From contig JBLHLC010000001.1 of the NCBI GenBank assembly GCA_047619685.1, forward strand, positions 219,594 to 283,593: a stretch of DNA of 64,000 nt. The letters are read 5' to 3'. Origin of the DNA: JABDJZ01 sp047619685. GTDB lineage: Bacteria > Bacteroidota > Rhodothermia > Rhodothermales > UBA10348. Positions 42,888 through 52,165 of the stretch are shown one piece after another (position 1 is the stretch's first letter; the number at the start of each line of letters is the position of its first letter). The notes beneath the pieces were generated by a model that worked only from the letters and a program-made list of their open reading frames with translations, searched no databases and was not told the origin of the DNA. A program made the translations under genes and the position numbers.

Positions 42888-43964
42888 GTGGCACCTTCCT
42901 CCAGAAATAGGTCATCCCGAAACCAACCCTCCACCGTCGGTCTCCAGACGGGCGCAACGAACCCCGCTCTGGGTAAGGCCAGCCGGCCGCGACCCGATCC
43001 GGATGGGCTTGTGGCTGCCGTCATCCGTGCAGATCGGGCCGCGCTGGGGCAGGCAATCAGCCTCGTAGAGAGCACGCACCCTGACGACAGGAAAGCCGCC
43101 AGCTTGCTGCTGGACGCGTGTCAGGCCGCATCCGTGGAAAGCGTCCGAGTGGCCATTTCGGGCTCGCCTGGCGTCGGCAAAAGCACCCTCATAGAGGCAC
43201 TAGGCATTCACTTAACTCAAGCCGGCCATCGTGTTGCGGTGCTTGCCGTTGACCCGAGCTCCGCGCGTTCAGGTGGCAGTATACTTGGTGACAAAACGCG
43301 CATGCCTCGGCTGTCCACAGACCCCAACGCGTTTATTCGCCCAACCCCGTCCGCCGGGGCGCTGGGAGGTGTCGGCCGGTCCACCAGGGCTGCCATGACC
43401 GTTTGCGAGGCGGCTGGATTCGACGTCGTACTCGTGGAGACCATGGGCGTGGGTCAGTCTGAAACGGCCGCCGCAGGAATGGCTGACTTCTTCCTGCTGC
43501 TCTCGCTGGCCGGAGCTGGCGACGAACTCCAGGGCATAAAGAGGGGCATCCTCGAAGTGGCAGACGCTGTAGCCGTCACGAAGGCAGACGGCTCCAATAC
43601 CGATGCCGCAGCGACCGCGGCCAGTAGGCTACGCTCGGCCTTGAGCCTCTTCCCTCCCGACGATTCGGGATGGCGGCCGCGTGTCCTGACGTGCTCGGCC
43701 TTGAACGGCACCGGCCTGGACGATATCTGGGAGTCAGTTTCTGACTACGCTGCGGAGGCCCGGCGCAGCGGCTGGTTTACCCGGCAGCGTCAGAGCCAAC
43801 GCGCCTCCTGGTTCGAGGACGAAGTGCTTCTGCTACAGTCTCAGGCCCTTGGCCTGGAACGCCAGAAGGAGCGGTCAGAGCTCTTGGAGCGCGTTATGGA
43901 CGGCCAACTCCACCCGTACGCGGCCGCCGCAGAGTTCGTCAAGCCCCAGGAGACTGCTGACTAA
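42888..43964 (+). CDS. meaB: Methylmalonyl-CoA mutase-associated GTPase MeaB
   Basis: 358 residues from GTG 42888. G3E-family GTPase that protects and reloads mutase with cofactor. ISGSPGVGKSTLIEALG (Walker A), VDPSSARSGGSILGDKTRM (Mg2+/switch region, family-specific), VETMGVGQSE (switch II) and VTKADG (base specificity, NKxD equivalent). The C-terminal dimerisation helices follow. It starts four bases after mutB. Confidence 0.95.
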   Translation: MAPSSRNRSSRNQPSTVGLQTGATNPALGKASRPRPDPDGLVAAVIRADRAALGQAISLVESTHPDDRKAASLLLDACQAASVESVRVAISGSPGVGKSTLIEALGIHLTQAGHRVAVLAVDPSSARSGGSILGDKTRMPRLSTDPNAFIRPTPSAGALGGVGRSTRAAMTVCEAAGFDVVLVETMGVGQSETAAAGMADFFLLLSLAGAGDELQGIKRGILEVADAVAVTKADGSNTDAAATAASRLRSALSLFPPDDSGWRPRVLTCSALNGTGLDDIWESVSDYAAEARRSGWFTRQRQSQRASWFEDEVLLLQSQALGLERQKERSELLERVMDGQLHPYAAAAEFVKPQETAD

Positions 43965-44002
43965 GTTCAGCGGGTACCCGCCTACCCGGCGCAGAATTCG
44001 GT

Positions 44003-45484
44003 TCAGGCGCCGATGGTCTCGGCAGCCTTTTTCAGCCGGCGAATGCACGTATCGCCACCAAGGACGTGGAGCAATTCGAAGAGACCCGGTCCGAATGTGA
44101 CTCCACTCACCGCCAGGCGGACTGGATGGATAAGCTGTCCTGCGCCAATCTCCCTGCCTTCGGTGATTTCACGCAGCGCTGCCTCGTACGCCTCGGGTGA
44201 GTCAGGACGGGCAGTGGCCAATACGTCGGCATAGGCCAGCACCAACTCCGGAGAATCTGCTTTCCAGCGCTTCTTGATGCCGGCTAGATCGTACGTCTGG
44301 GGATCCTCAAAGAAGTAACCCGTCGTTGTGACCAGGTCGGAGGCAAATACGATTCTGTCCTGCATGAGGTGAACGACGCCCTCAACCAACTCCCGGGAGG
44401 CCGGCGTTCCCGCTGCTTCAAGCTGAGCAATCGCACCTGTCACAAGCGACTCCGGCGCCTTCTTCCGCAAGTGCTGTCCGTTGAACCACGCCAGTTTGTC
44501 AAGGTCAAACTGGACACCCGCACTGCCGACTCTGGCAAGCGAGAACGCCTCCACAAGACCGTCCAGTTCGAATATTTCCCGGTCATCACCCGGATTCCAG
44601 CCCAGAAGGGCCAGGTAGTTGACGAGGGCTTCGGGCTCGTACCCGGCCTTCTCGTAGTCCTTCACCAGGACGGGAATTCCCTGCCTGTCCGCCGCCCGCT
44701 TGGACAGCTTTCCGCCAGTCGGACTGAGAATTAGAGGAAGGTGGGCCATCGTGGGCGCTGTCCATCCCAATGCCTCATACAGAAGCACATGTTTGGGCGT
44801 GGAAGAGAGCCATTCCTCACCTCGGATCACATGGGTGATTTCCATGTGATGGTCGTCAACCACATTTGCCAGGTGATAGGTGGGCATCCCGTCGGACTTT
44901 ACGAGCACCTGGTCATCAACGACTTCGGATGCGAACTGGACCAAACCGCGAACCGCGTCCTCAAAACCGATGGTGCGCCCAGGGGTAACATTGAGTCGGA
45001 TAACGTGAGGGACCCCGGCTGCGAGCAGTTTCTGGACTTCCGCGGCATCCAGCGTCAGCGAATTCCGCATCTGGCCACGCGTCACACAGTCATACCGGGG
45101 CGACGGATTCTGCTCGCTTTTGAGCTCGTCCTTCATCGCCTCGATTTCCTCGGGCGTGTCGAAGGCCAGGTAGGCGGAACCGGTTTCCACCAGCCTGGAG
45201 GCGTACCGGTGGTACAAATCCGAACGTTCGGACTGCCTGTAGGGGCCAAAACCGCCATCCGTGGAAGGGCCTTCGTCCAGATCCAGCCCAGCCCATCGCA
45301 GGGCAGACAAGATGTCATCCTCGGCGTCGTCCACGAACCGCGTTCGATCCGTGTCCTCTATTCGGAGGATGAAAGAGCCTCCCGTCTGGCGGGCCAGCAG
45401 GTAGTTGTACAGCGCGGTGCGGAGGCCTCCAATGTGGAGGTAACCCGTTGGGCTCGGCGCGAAGCGAACACGAACTTTGGACAT
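44003..45484 (-). CDS. gltX: Glutamyl-tRNA synthetase
   Basis: 493 residues, class I synthetase of the bacterial type. HIGH-like motif RFAPSPTGYLHIGGLRTALYN at the N-terminus and KMSKS-like GGKLSKRAADR in the middle. It charges tRNA-Glu; whether it is non-discriminating (also tRNA-Gln) is not visible. Its end lies 38 bases from the convergent meaB end. A hairpin precedes the ATG. Confidence 0.97.
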   Translation of the reverse strand: MSKVRVRFAPSPTGYLHIGGLRTALYNYLLARQTGGSFILRIEDTDRTRFVDDAEDDILSALRWAGLDLDEGPSTDGGFGPYRQSERSDLYHRYASRLVETGSAYLAFDTPEEIEAMKDELKSEQNPSPRYDCVTRGQMRNSLTLDAAEVQKLLAAGVPHVIRLNVTPGRTIGFEDAVRGLVQFASEVVDDQVLVKSDGMPTYHLANVVDDHHMEITHVIRGEEWLSSTPKHVLLYEALGWTAPTMAHLPLILSPTGGKLSKRAADRQGIPVLVKDYEKAGYEPEALVNYLALLGWNPGDDREIFELDGLVEAFSLARVGSAGVQFDLDKLAWFNGQHLRKKAPESLVTGAIAQLEAAGTPASRELVEGVVHLMQDRIVFASDLVTTTGYFFEDPQTYDLAGIKKRWKADSPELVLAYADVLATARPDSPEAYEAALREITEGREIGAGQLIHPVRLAVSGVTFGPGLFELLHVLGGDTCIRRLKKAAETIGA

Positions 45485-45487
45485 TGT

Positions 45488-45511
45488 CGGTAGCGGACTG
45501 ATCAGCTACCG
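45488..45511 (-). promoter_or_regulatory. Stem-loop CGGTAGC/GCTACCG at the gltX ribosome-binding region
   Basis: A perfect 7-bp stem with a 10-base loop ends four bases before the gltX ATG, so it could mask ribosome binding. A run of nine Gs (minus strand) lies 12 bases further upstream (45524-45532). Confidence 0.4.
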
Positions 45512-45583
45512 AAAATAGGACTGCCCCCCCCCTCTCGGGCGCGTTCACCGTGAATCCGCTTTCTGCCTTCCGGTCAGACGGGA

Positions 45584-46126
45584 TCAGGGACTTTCGATGT
45601 CCGAAAACCTGGGGCTTTCCACGGTCAGCCCGGGAAGGATGTAAATAGTATTCATGACCCCGAACACAGCCGCATCCAAATCCACCATTTCCTGCTCGCC
45701 GGTAGCCGATCCGGCCCGGGCAGGCTCAACCCCGATCCGCGGCACATAGAATCCCAGCAAGAACAGACAGGCCGCCATGAATACGGTGGTCCCCAGGCTG
45801 ACCGTCGTGCGAGACTGCCAGAGGGGTTGCCGGTCTCCTGCCCGATCCACGCGGTCAACCCGCACCTTCAGATCGGCAAGACGGTCCATGAACATCTCGT
45901 CTGCGGACTGCGGGACGGCTATGTATTCTTCCCTCGCGATGCGCCGAAACGACATCACCGCTTCCATGCTGGCCCGACAGGAGGAGCAGACCGCCAGATG
46001 CGAAAACAGATCAGGCTGCTGACCCAGCGGTAGTTCGCCGTCCAGAAACCTGTTGAGCGTCTCTTCTACGGCCGTCCTGGCTGAGCCGGGAGCGGAGCAC
46101 TGCGATCTTCTGTGACTCGGTGTCAT
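45584..46126 (-). CDS. Membrane-anchored zinc-finger anti-sigma factor
   Basis: 180 residues. The N-terminal anti-sigma domain has the zinc motif HLAVCSSC near 44-51 following LNRFLDGELPLGQQPDLFS. A single membrane span (about 107-130, TVSLGTTVFMAACLFLLGFYV) and a periplasmic tail of ~50 residues follow. Overlapping the sigma factor gene by four bases, it should hold that factor inactive until an envelope signal triggers release. Confidence 0.88.
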   Translation of the reverse strand: MTPSHRRSQCSAPGSARTAVEETLNRFLDGELPLGQQPDLFSHLAVCSSCRASMEAVMSFRRIAREEYIAVPQSADEMFMDRLADLKVRVDRVDRAGDRQPLWQSRTTVSLGTTVFMAACLFLLGFYVPRIGVEPARAGSATGEQEMVDLDAAVFGVMNTIYILPGLTVESPRFSDIESP

Positions 46127-46707
46127 ATCTGACCCTCCGTCTTGGCGCTGTGTACCGGTGCAACCGCCTCATCTTTCCAAACCGGACCCAAGAGCACGGC
46201 CAGCTTGCGCCTTGCCTTGAAGAGCCGGGATTTGACGGAGCTCACAGTGGACCTTGTCACTGCTGCGATCTCATCGTAAGAGAGGTTCTGGTACTCGCGA
46301 AGAATCAGGACCTCCCGGTACTCCGGGCTGAGGCGCATGAGGAACTCGCCGACCAGCGCGATGCGTTCGCTCTTCTCCATGGTCAGCACCGGCGTGGAAT
46401 CGCCCTCCAGATGATCACCATGGTCTCCCATTCCCACCATGCGCTTGTCGCGTCGCATGGTATTGAGGCACTGGTTTCTGGCGATGGTGAACAACCACGA
46501 CCGGAAACTCGTGGTCTTCAAAATTCTGTCCCGGTGCTCGTAGAGCCTCAGAAACGTGTCCTGCATGACGTCTGCGGCCACTTCCCTATCGGAAAGCATC
46601 TTTACGCAGAATGCATATACAGGGCCCTTGTATCGGTTGTACAGCGAAACGAACGCGAATTCGTCCCCCGCTTGAAAGGCCTCAATGAGTGGCTGGTCTC
46701 CGGTCAT
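46123..46707 (-). CDS. ECF-family RNA polymerase sigma factor
   Basis: 194 residues from ATG 46707 (MTGDQPLIEAFQAGDEFAF). Region 2 (YNRYKGPVYAFCVKMLSDREVAADVMQDTFLRLYEH) and region 4 (LSPEYREVLILREYQNLSYDEIAAVTRSTVSSVKSRLFKARRKL) are intact, with SWLFTIARNQCLN between. A 28-residue longer frame exists but lacks similarity. It is divergent from the foldase genes across a 132-base gap, so those may be its targets (inference). Confidence 0.93.
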   Translation of the reverse strand: MTGDQPLIEAFQAGDEFAFVSLYNRYKGPVYAFCVKMLSDREVAADVMQDTFLRLYEHRDRILKTTSFRSWLFTIARNQCLNTMRRDKRMVGMGDHGDHLEGDSTPVLTMEKSERIALVGEFLMRLSPEYREVLILREYQNLSYDEIAAVTRSTVSSVKSRLFKARRKLAVLLGPVWKDEAVAPVHSAKTEGQI

Positions 46708-46839
46708 GTCAGTACGACACACGGTTTCCCTGAAAGTTGCCCCGCGGAGAGGAACCCCCCGCAAGCCCTTTGCGTCAAGGTGCGCGCTCAAAAAATGGGT
46801 ACCTTAGCGCCGATTCGGATCACACAGCGACCTCATCTT

Positions 46840-48846
46840 ATGCGACTGGCCTCTCTCCTTACCGCCGCTCTCCTGCTGGCTTCCTGCACCGGGCTTGAAT
46901 CCAGCCAGGACTCTACTCAGCCTGAGGACCTGGTTGTCGCGACGATCGGCGACCAAGCCTTCACAATGGCTGAGTTCGAGCGCCAGTACGTTCGATCGAT
47001 GCCAGACTCTACGACGGCGGCCAGCGATTCTCTTGAGCAGTATCAGGATTTCCTGGAACGCTACGTGGATTTCAGGCTCAAGGTGATGGAGGCCGACTCC
47101 GCCGGTTACGATACCCGGGAGGATCTCGTTACCGAAATGGCTCAGTATCGTGGTCAGCTTGCACGGCCGTATCTGCTGGAGCGTAAAGTGGTGGAGCCGC
47201 TCATCCGGGACTTGTGGGAGAAAAAGGCGGAGATGGTGGACGTGAGCCACATCCTCCTCCGGTTGGACCCCAGCGCCCCTCCGGCTGATACCGTGAGGGC
47301 CTACAACAGGCTAAGCGCTCTCATGGACTCCGTTGCCGCTGGTGCAGACTTCGGGGCCATTGCGGCCGAACATTCCGAAGATCCGTCCGCCAAGGACGCG
47401 CAGCGACCCGGGTATCGCGGACATCTTGGGTACTATTCCGGCGGCCGTATGGTGAAGCCGTTCGAAGATCGGATGTTCAGCACTCCGGTGGACTCGGTCT
47501 CCGAGATATTCCGGACCCAATTCGGATACCACGTGCTCCAGGTGCACGACCGTATCCCGAGTCGTCCTGACCGGCGCATCGCGCACATAATGATCCAACC
47601 CCGCGGACAGACGGCTGCCGACAGCCTTGACGCATCCGACAGGCTGGCATCGGTCCTGGAACGGCTGGCTTCGGGCGAGGAGTTCGCCGATGTGGCCACC
47701 GAGATGTCTGACGACAAGCAGAGCGCTCCCCGCGGCGGCCATCTGGACGCGGTCGCGTTCGACGGCTGGTTGCCGCCGGAAATGCGCGACACCGCCTTTG
47801 CCATCGACTCCGTGGGCGTCGTCTCAGCCCCGCTAACCACGGCATTTGGCCAGCACGTGATCAAACTTCTCGGCATCGATACGGCCCCGACCTTTGAGGA
47901 AGCCTACGAGGACCTGAAAAACGAGGTCGCCCGGCTCCCCCGTTCGAACCAGGCCGAAGCCGAATTCGCCGCCCAAATTCGGGTTAGGGAGAACGCCCGC
48001 GTGGACTCGGCCTGGGTGAATGAACTGATGGGGACAAGCTCCCCGGATTCTGTCCTCTTCTCATTCTCGAGCGGGTCGGGTGATCTGGAAATCAAGCGAC
48101 GAGCCATCGCATTCCTGGGAGACTCCGTCTATTCTGCCGGCCAGTTTGGCCAGTTTGCTGCGGGATACAGCGGTGCGCGTGAGCAAAACGCCCAGCGTCG
48201 CTTCCATTCGGCACTGGACGCATTCCTGGACGATCGAGCCATTTCCTTCGAGGTGTCTATTCTGGAGGCAAGGGATGCAAACTTCCGCCGAACGATGCAG
48301 GAATTTCGTGATGGCCTGATGCTGTTCCGGCTCATGGAAGACTCTGTCTGGTCGGCGGCAAACGCGGACACGAGCGCACTGATGGAGCGATACGAGGCCA
48401 GCAAAGCCAGTTACGTGTTTCCAGACCGGGTCCGCATCCTCGGGATCGCATCGTCCTCGGATTCTCTAATGCAGGTGGTCCACTCTCTGCTGTCAGCGGG
48501 GACCCCGTACAGCGCGGTACGAGAGGCCTATATGGCAGATTCTACGTCCCGGGTGAGGTTCGACACCACCTACGTGGAGGGCGAAACGTCGTCCATTTAC
48601 GATCAGGCTGTCTCGCTTGACCCAGGTGCAAGCACGGGTGTGTTGGCGTACTCCGGTGGCAAGATCGTGCTGATAAACGATGGAACGGAGCCTTCGAGGC
48701 CGAAGTTGTTCGATGAAGCCCGCGCCGAAGTTGTCGGAGCGTACCAGGAGTATCTGGAAGCCGCGCTGATCGAGAAACTCCGTGCGAGATACTCGGTGCA
48801 CACGTACCCGAACCGGTTGGTCACCGCCTTTCAGAGGCTTCGGTGA
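46840..48846 (+). CDS. PpiC/parvulin-type peptidyl-prolyl isomerase lipoprotein, two parvulin domains
   Basis: 668 residues from ATG 46840. Signal peptide with lipobox LLASC, a SurA-like N-terminal helical chaperone region, then two parvulin domains: VDVSHILLRLD... with FGYHVLQVHDR, and RRIAHIMIQPR... with GGHLDAVAFDGWLPPEM and FGQHVIKLLG. A long C-terminal helical region follows. Likely a periplasmic foldase for outer-membrane proteins. In-frame sequence upstream to 46120 is an artefact of the opposite-strand sigma gene. Confidence 0.9.
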   Translation: MRLASLLTAALLLASCTGLESSQDSTQPEDLVVATIGDQAFTMAEFERQYVRSMPDSTTAASDSLEQYQDFLERYVDFRLKVMEADSAGYDTREDLVTEMAQYRGQLARPYLLERKVVEPLIRDLWEKKAEMVDVSHILLRLDPSAPPADTVRAYNRLSALMDSVAAGADFGAIAAEHSEDPSAKDAQRPGYRGHLGYYSGGRMVKPFEDRMFSTPVDSVSEIFRTQFGYHVLQVHDRIPSRPDRRIAHIMIQPRGQTAADSLDASDRLASVLERLASGEEFADVATEMSDDKQSAPRGGHLDAVAFDGWLPPEMRDTAFAIDSVGVVSAPLTTAFGQHVIKLLGIDTAPTFEEAYEDLKNEVARLPRSNQAEAEFAAQIRVRENARVDSAWVNELMGTSSPDSVLFSFSSGSGDLEIKRRAIAFLGDSVYSAGQFGQFAAGYSGAREQNAQRRFHSALDAFLDDRAISFEVSILEARDANFRRTMQEFRDGLMLFRLMEDSVWSAANADTSALMERYEASKASYVFPDRVRILGIASSSDSLMQVVHSLLSAGTPYSAVREAYMADSTSRVRFDTTYVEGETSSIYDQAVSLDPGASTGVLAYSGGKIVLINDGTEPSRPKLFDEARAEVVGAYQEYLEAALIEKLRARYSVHTYPNRLVTAFQRLR

Positions 48847-49685
48847 GATCGCCAGGCCTACTTTTGGTTGTTGCGACGGCGTACGCTGGCTGCACGGGCG
48901 CGCCAATTCAGCCAGACTTTGTGGCCAGACTCGGATCGGAGTCGCTAAGCCGGGAGAGCCTCTCACTGGCTCTTGAAGGACTGGCGCTGGAAATGGACTC
49001 AACGGCTGCGGCGGATAGAGTGATCGACCAATGGGTCACCGGCCAACTCCTCTATTCGGAGGCAGTCAGGAGGGGCATCGATCGGAAACCGGAGGTCCGC
49101 GCCGGAGTGTCGGAAGCCCAGCGTGCCGTGGTCGTCGACGCCCTGATGGAGGACCTCTACGACGACCCCGCCGAGACTCCCTCCGACGCCGAGACTCAAG
49201 CCTACTTCGAAGCCAACCGCGTCCGGCTCAGGCTTGTAGAACCCTATGTCCGTGTCAGGTACCTGGTGACCGGCAATGCAAGCACCGCCAGAGATGCGCA
49301 ACGCCAACTGGCTGCGATGGACAGCTCGGCCCACATCGAGTGGGAGGAGTTGCTCCTCTCAAGTTCGGACGAGCCTGATCTCTCTCGAACCCTGGCGCGC
49401 TCTCTGATTCCGGAGACCCGGGCCTTCTCTGAATACCCGACGGTCGGGGAAGCGGTGAGAACCACCAGGCCCCTTCGAACCAGTACGGTACTCACGGACC
49501 GCGGGCGCTACCACGTTGTCCAAGTACTGGAACGAATCCCGGCTGGCACGGTGCCGGAGCTCGGTTGGATCGAACAATCCCTGAGGCAGCAGCTCCACAT
49601 GGAGTCCCGGAAACTGTTATATGCGCGTCTTGTAGAACGTCTTCGCAACGAGGCTCTGGCCCGCGAGCAACTGGACGTCCGATGA
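48843..49685 (+). CDS. SurA-like periplasmic chaperone with degenerate parvulin domain (lipoprotein)
   Basis: 280 residues from GTG 48843, overlapping the preceding stop (GTGA). Lipobox-like YAGC near 15-18. Helical SurA-like region (VIDQWVTGQLLYSEAVRRGID, a typical chaperone segment) is followed by a parvulin-like domain starting YVRVRYLV and ending RYHVVQVLERIPAG. The usual HILV, phenylalanine and GGdLG positions are not conserved, so isomerase activity is doubtful and a chaperone role is likelier. Confidence 0.8.
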   Translation: MRSPGLLLVVATAYAGCTGAPIQPDFVARLGSESLSRESLSLALEGLALEMDSTAAADRVIDQWVTGQLLYSEAVRRGIDRKPEVRAGVSEAQRAVVVDALMEDLYDDPAETPSDAETQAYFEANRVRLRLVEPYVRVRYLVTGNASTARDAQRQLAAMDSSAHIEWEELLLSSSDEPDLSRTLARSLIPETRAFSEYPTVGEAVRTTRPLRTSTVLTDRGRYHVVQVLERIPAGTVPELGWIEQSLRQQLHMESRKLLYARLVERLRNEALAREQLDVR

Positions 49686-49807
49686 GGGTCCCGCTTTGCT
49701 CAGGACCTGGGCCCGGTCTCACGGCCCACACACGAACTGGAGTGGGCCATTCGTTTGTAGAAGCGTCCCCCTTTTTCTCCCGTTCCGCGACGCTATTCTG
49801 GATCTCT

Positions 49808-51154
49808 ATGCAACGTTTCTTTCTGGCCCTCTTTCTCTCGCTGACTGTCCTCACGGTGGCAACGCCGGTTTCCGCGCAGGACCAGCCGGTTGTGGACGAG
49901 ATCGTGGCTGTTGTTGCCGATCAGATTCTCCTGCGTTCTGAGGTGGATGCGGTCGTGTTCGGCCTCATGCGACAGCAGAGTCTCCAGTTCTCCGACCTGC
50001 TCTGGGCGAGCGCCCTTCAGCAATTGGTTGACGAAAAAGTACTCCTGATCCATGCCCGGCGGGACACCACGTTGATCGTCTCGGATGATCAGGTCTTCCA
50101 GATGTTGGACCAGCGTATCGGGGCCATGTCTGCCCAGGTTGGCGGACAGTCCAAGTTGGAGGAGGCATACGGGAAGACCGTCGTCGAAATCAAGGCGGAG
50201 TTGCAGGAGGATTTTCGGGAACAGCTTCTTGCCGATCAATTCCGGAACCGCAAGGTCCAGCAAATCAAGGTCACGCCGACCGACGTCCAGCGGTTTTTCA
50301 GACAGTTCCCGACGGATTCCCTTCCAACCCTTCCTGAGGCGGTGCGGGTTTCCCACATCGTTCGTTATCCCGCCGTGACCGACGACTCACGCGAGGAGAC
50401 CCGCGAGATTCTGACCGCCATCCGGGATTCGGTCATCAACAAGCCGGAGACGTTCGAGGAGTGGGCGGCGAATTTCTCCGAGGACCAGGGCTCCGCGGAG
50501 AATGGCGGGCGATACGAGAGTATGGCGCTCAGCGAAATGGTACCCGAGTTCGCGGCGGTCGCATCCCGCGCTGCCCCAGACATCGTTTCAGGTATCTTCG
50601 AAACGGAGTTCGGTCTCCATTTCCTCCGCGTAAACTCACGCCGGGGCGACGAGGTCGATTACAACCACATTCTGATCCAGTTCGACGAATCGAAATCAGA
50701 TCCCCAGGTGGCGATTGATTTTCTGTCCGCCGTGGGTGACTCGCTGGGGTCCGGAGCTGTCACGTTCGCGACAGCCGCCAGACGGCACTCGGAAGATCAG
50801 CGCTCCGCAGGGCAAGGTGGTCGGGTCATCGACCCGCAGTCCGGGGAAAGAGACCTCTTTGTTGAGAACCTGGGCCCTTTCTGGCAACAGGCACTTCGAG
50901 ATCTGGCAGTGGACTCGCTGAGCGCTCCGCACGAGGTAGAATTGACCAACGGCAGGCGGGCGTACCATATCGTTCATCTTCAGCGGCGGACGCCCCCCCA
51001 CCAGGTCTCCATCGACACGGATTACGCTTTCATTGAACAGTACGCCCTCCGGCAGAAACAGGCCGAGGTGATGACCGCTTGGCTGATTAAACTTCGCCGG
51101 GACGTATATATCGACTTTCGGGTCGAACTCCCGAGCGCCACAGCCTCCAACTGA
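49808..51154 (+). CDS. surA: Periplasmic chaperone/peptidyl-prolyl isomerase SurA
   Basis: 448 residues from ATG 49808; signal peptide about 1-24 (cleavage after VSAQ). The start of the mature protein, VVDEIVAVVADQILLRSEVD, is the SurA signature. Two parvulin domains follow: VRVSHIVRYP... FGLHFLRVNSRRGD, and VDYNHILIQFDE... AYHIVHLQRR. It escorts outer-membrane barrel proteins to the Bam machine. It is the third foldase in the row and follows a 122-base gap with no obvious promoter. Longer in-frame sequence upstream overlaps the preceding gene and is rejected. Confidence 0.92.
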   Translation: MQRFFLALFLSLTVLTVATPVSAQDQPVVDEIVAVVADQILLRSEVDAVVFGLMRQQSLQFSDLLWASALQQLVDEKVLLIHARRDTTLIVSDDQVFQMLDQRIGAMSAQVGGQSKLEEAYGKTVVEIKAELQEDFREQLLADQFRNRKVQQIKVTPTDVQRFFRQFPTDSLPTLPEAVRVSHIVRYPAVTDDSREETREILTAIRDSVINKPETFEEWAANFSEDQGSAENGGRYESMALSEMVPEFAAVASRAAPDIVSGIFETEFGLHFLRVNSRRGDEVDYNHILIQFDESKSDPQVAIDFLSAVGDSLGSGAVTFATAARRHSEDQRSAGQGGRVIDPQSGERDLFVENLGPFWQQALRDLAVDSLSAPHEVELTNGRRAYHIVHLQRRTPPHQVSIDTDYAFIEQYALRQKQAEVMTAWLIKLRRDVYIDFRVELPSATASN

Positions 51155-51167
51155 GCACAGACTTCCT

Positions 51168-52154
51168 ATGCAGCCTGAAGCACCCCTGACTACGCTGGAC
51201 GACCTGCACGCTGGATTCAGCAAGTTGCGTGCTGAGGTGGCCAAGATCATCGTCGGCCAGGACGAGATCATCCAGCAGATCTTTGTCAGTCTGATCTGCA
51301 GAGGGCATGTTCTTCTGGTCGGAGTTCCGGGCCTCGCAAAAACCCTGCTGATCCGAACCCTCGCCGACGCTCTGGAACTCCAGTTTGCCCGCATCCAGTT
51401 CACCCCGGATCTGATGCCCAGCGATATCACGGGCACCGAGATCATCGAGGAAGACACAACAACCGGAAGACGCGCCTTCAAATTCGTGAAGGGCCCCGTC
51501 TTCGCCAACGTTGTACTCGCAGACGAGATCAACCGAACGCCTCCCAAGACTCAGGCCGCCCTTCTGGAGGCCATGCAGGAACACCGTGTTACGGCGGCTG
51601 GCGAGACCTACACGTTGCCCGAGCCGTTCTTTGTCCTTGCCACCCAGAATCCGATCGAGCAGGAGGGTACCTATCCCCTTCCCGAGGCTCAGCTTGACCG
51701 TTTCATGCTGAATCTCTGGCTGGACTACCCCCGGTTTGACCAGGAGGTAGAGGTGGTGCGAAAGACCACGGGCGCGTATTCCGCGAAGGTCGAAACCGTC
51801 ATGCACGGTGAAGACCTGTTGTCGTATCAAGCCTTCGTGAGGCAATTGCCGGTCGCGGACAACGTGATCGAGCACGCGGTTCGTCTGGTTGGAATGACCA
51901 GGCCAGATGGAGACACCGCTCCCGACTTTATCAAGAACTATATCGGCTACGGAGCAGGCCCCAGGGCTTCCCAGTACCTCGTTATGGGTGCGAAGGCCAT
52001 CGCGGCATTGGATGGCCGCCTGACGCCCGATATCGCGGACGTGGACAGCCTGGCCGTTCCGGTACTCAGGCACCGCATCGTTACCAACTTCAATGCAGAA
52101 GCAGACGGCGTCTCCCCGGTGGACATCGTAAACCGGCTTCTGGCAGCTCGCTAG
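51168..52154 (+). CDS. MoxR-type AAA+ ATPase
   Basis: 328 residues. Walker A LLVGVPGLAKTLLIRTLA, Walker B ANVVLADEINRTPPKTQAALLEAMQEHRVT, sensor 1 VLATQNPIEQEGTYPLPEAQLDRFM and sensor 2 GPRASQYLV are all intact. MoxR ATPases act as chaperones that insert metals or assemble proteins with VWA-domain partners. Here the usual DUF58/VWA genes do not follow; the next gene is HutF. Confidence 0.93.
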   Translation: MQPEAPLTTLDDLHAGFSKLRAEVAKIIVGQDEIIQQIFVSLICRGHVLLVGVPGLAKTLLIRTLADALELQFARIQFTPDLMPSDITGTEIIEEDTTTGRRAFKFVKGPVFANVVLADEINRTPPKTQAALLEAMQEHRVTAAGETYTLPEPFFVLATQNPIEQEGTYPLPEAQLDRFMLNLWLDYPRFDQEVEVVRKTTGAYSAKVETVMHGEDLLSYQAFVRQLPVADNVIEHAVRLVGMTRPDGDTAPDFIKNYIGYGAGPRASQYLVMGAKAIAALDGRLTPDIADVDSLAVPVLRHRIVTNFNAEADGVSPVDIVNRLLAAR

Positions 52155-52165
52155 GGCCAGGCCGT

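Noticed and set aside
46120..46839. 240-codon N-terminal extension of the first foldase
   Set aside because: It is antisense to the ECF sigma gene and precedes a clear lipoprotein signal peptide at 46840.
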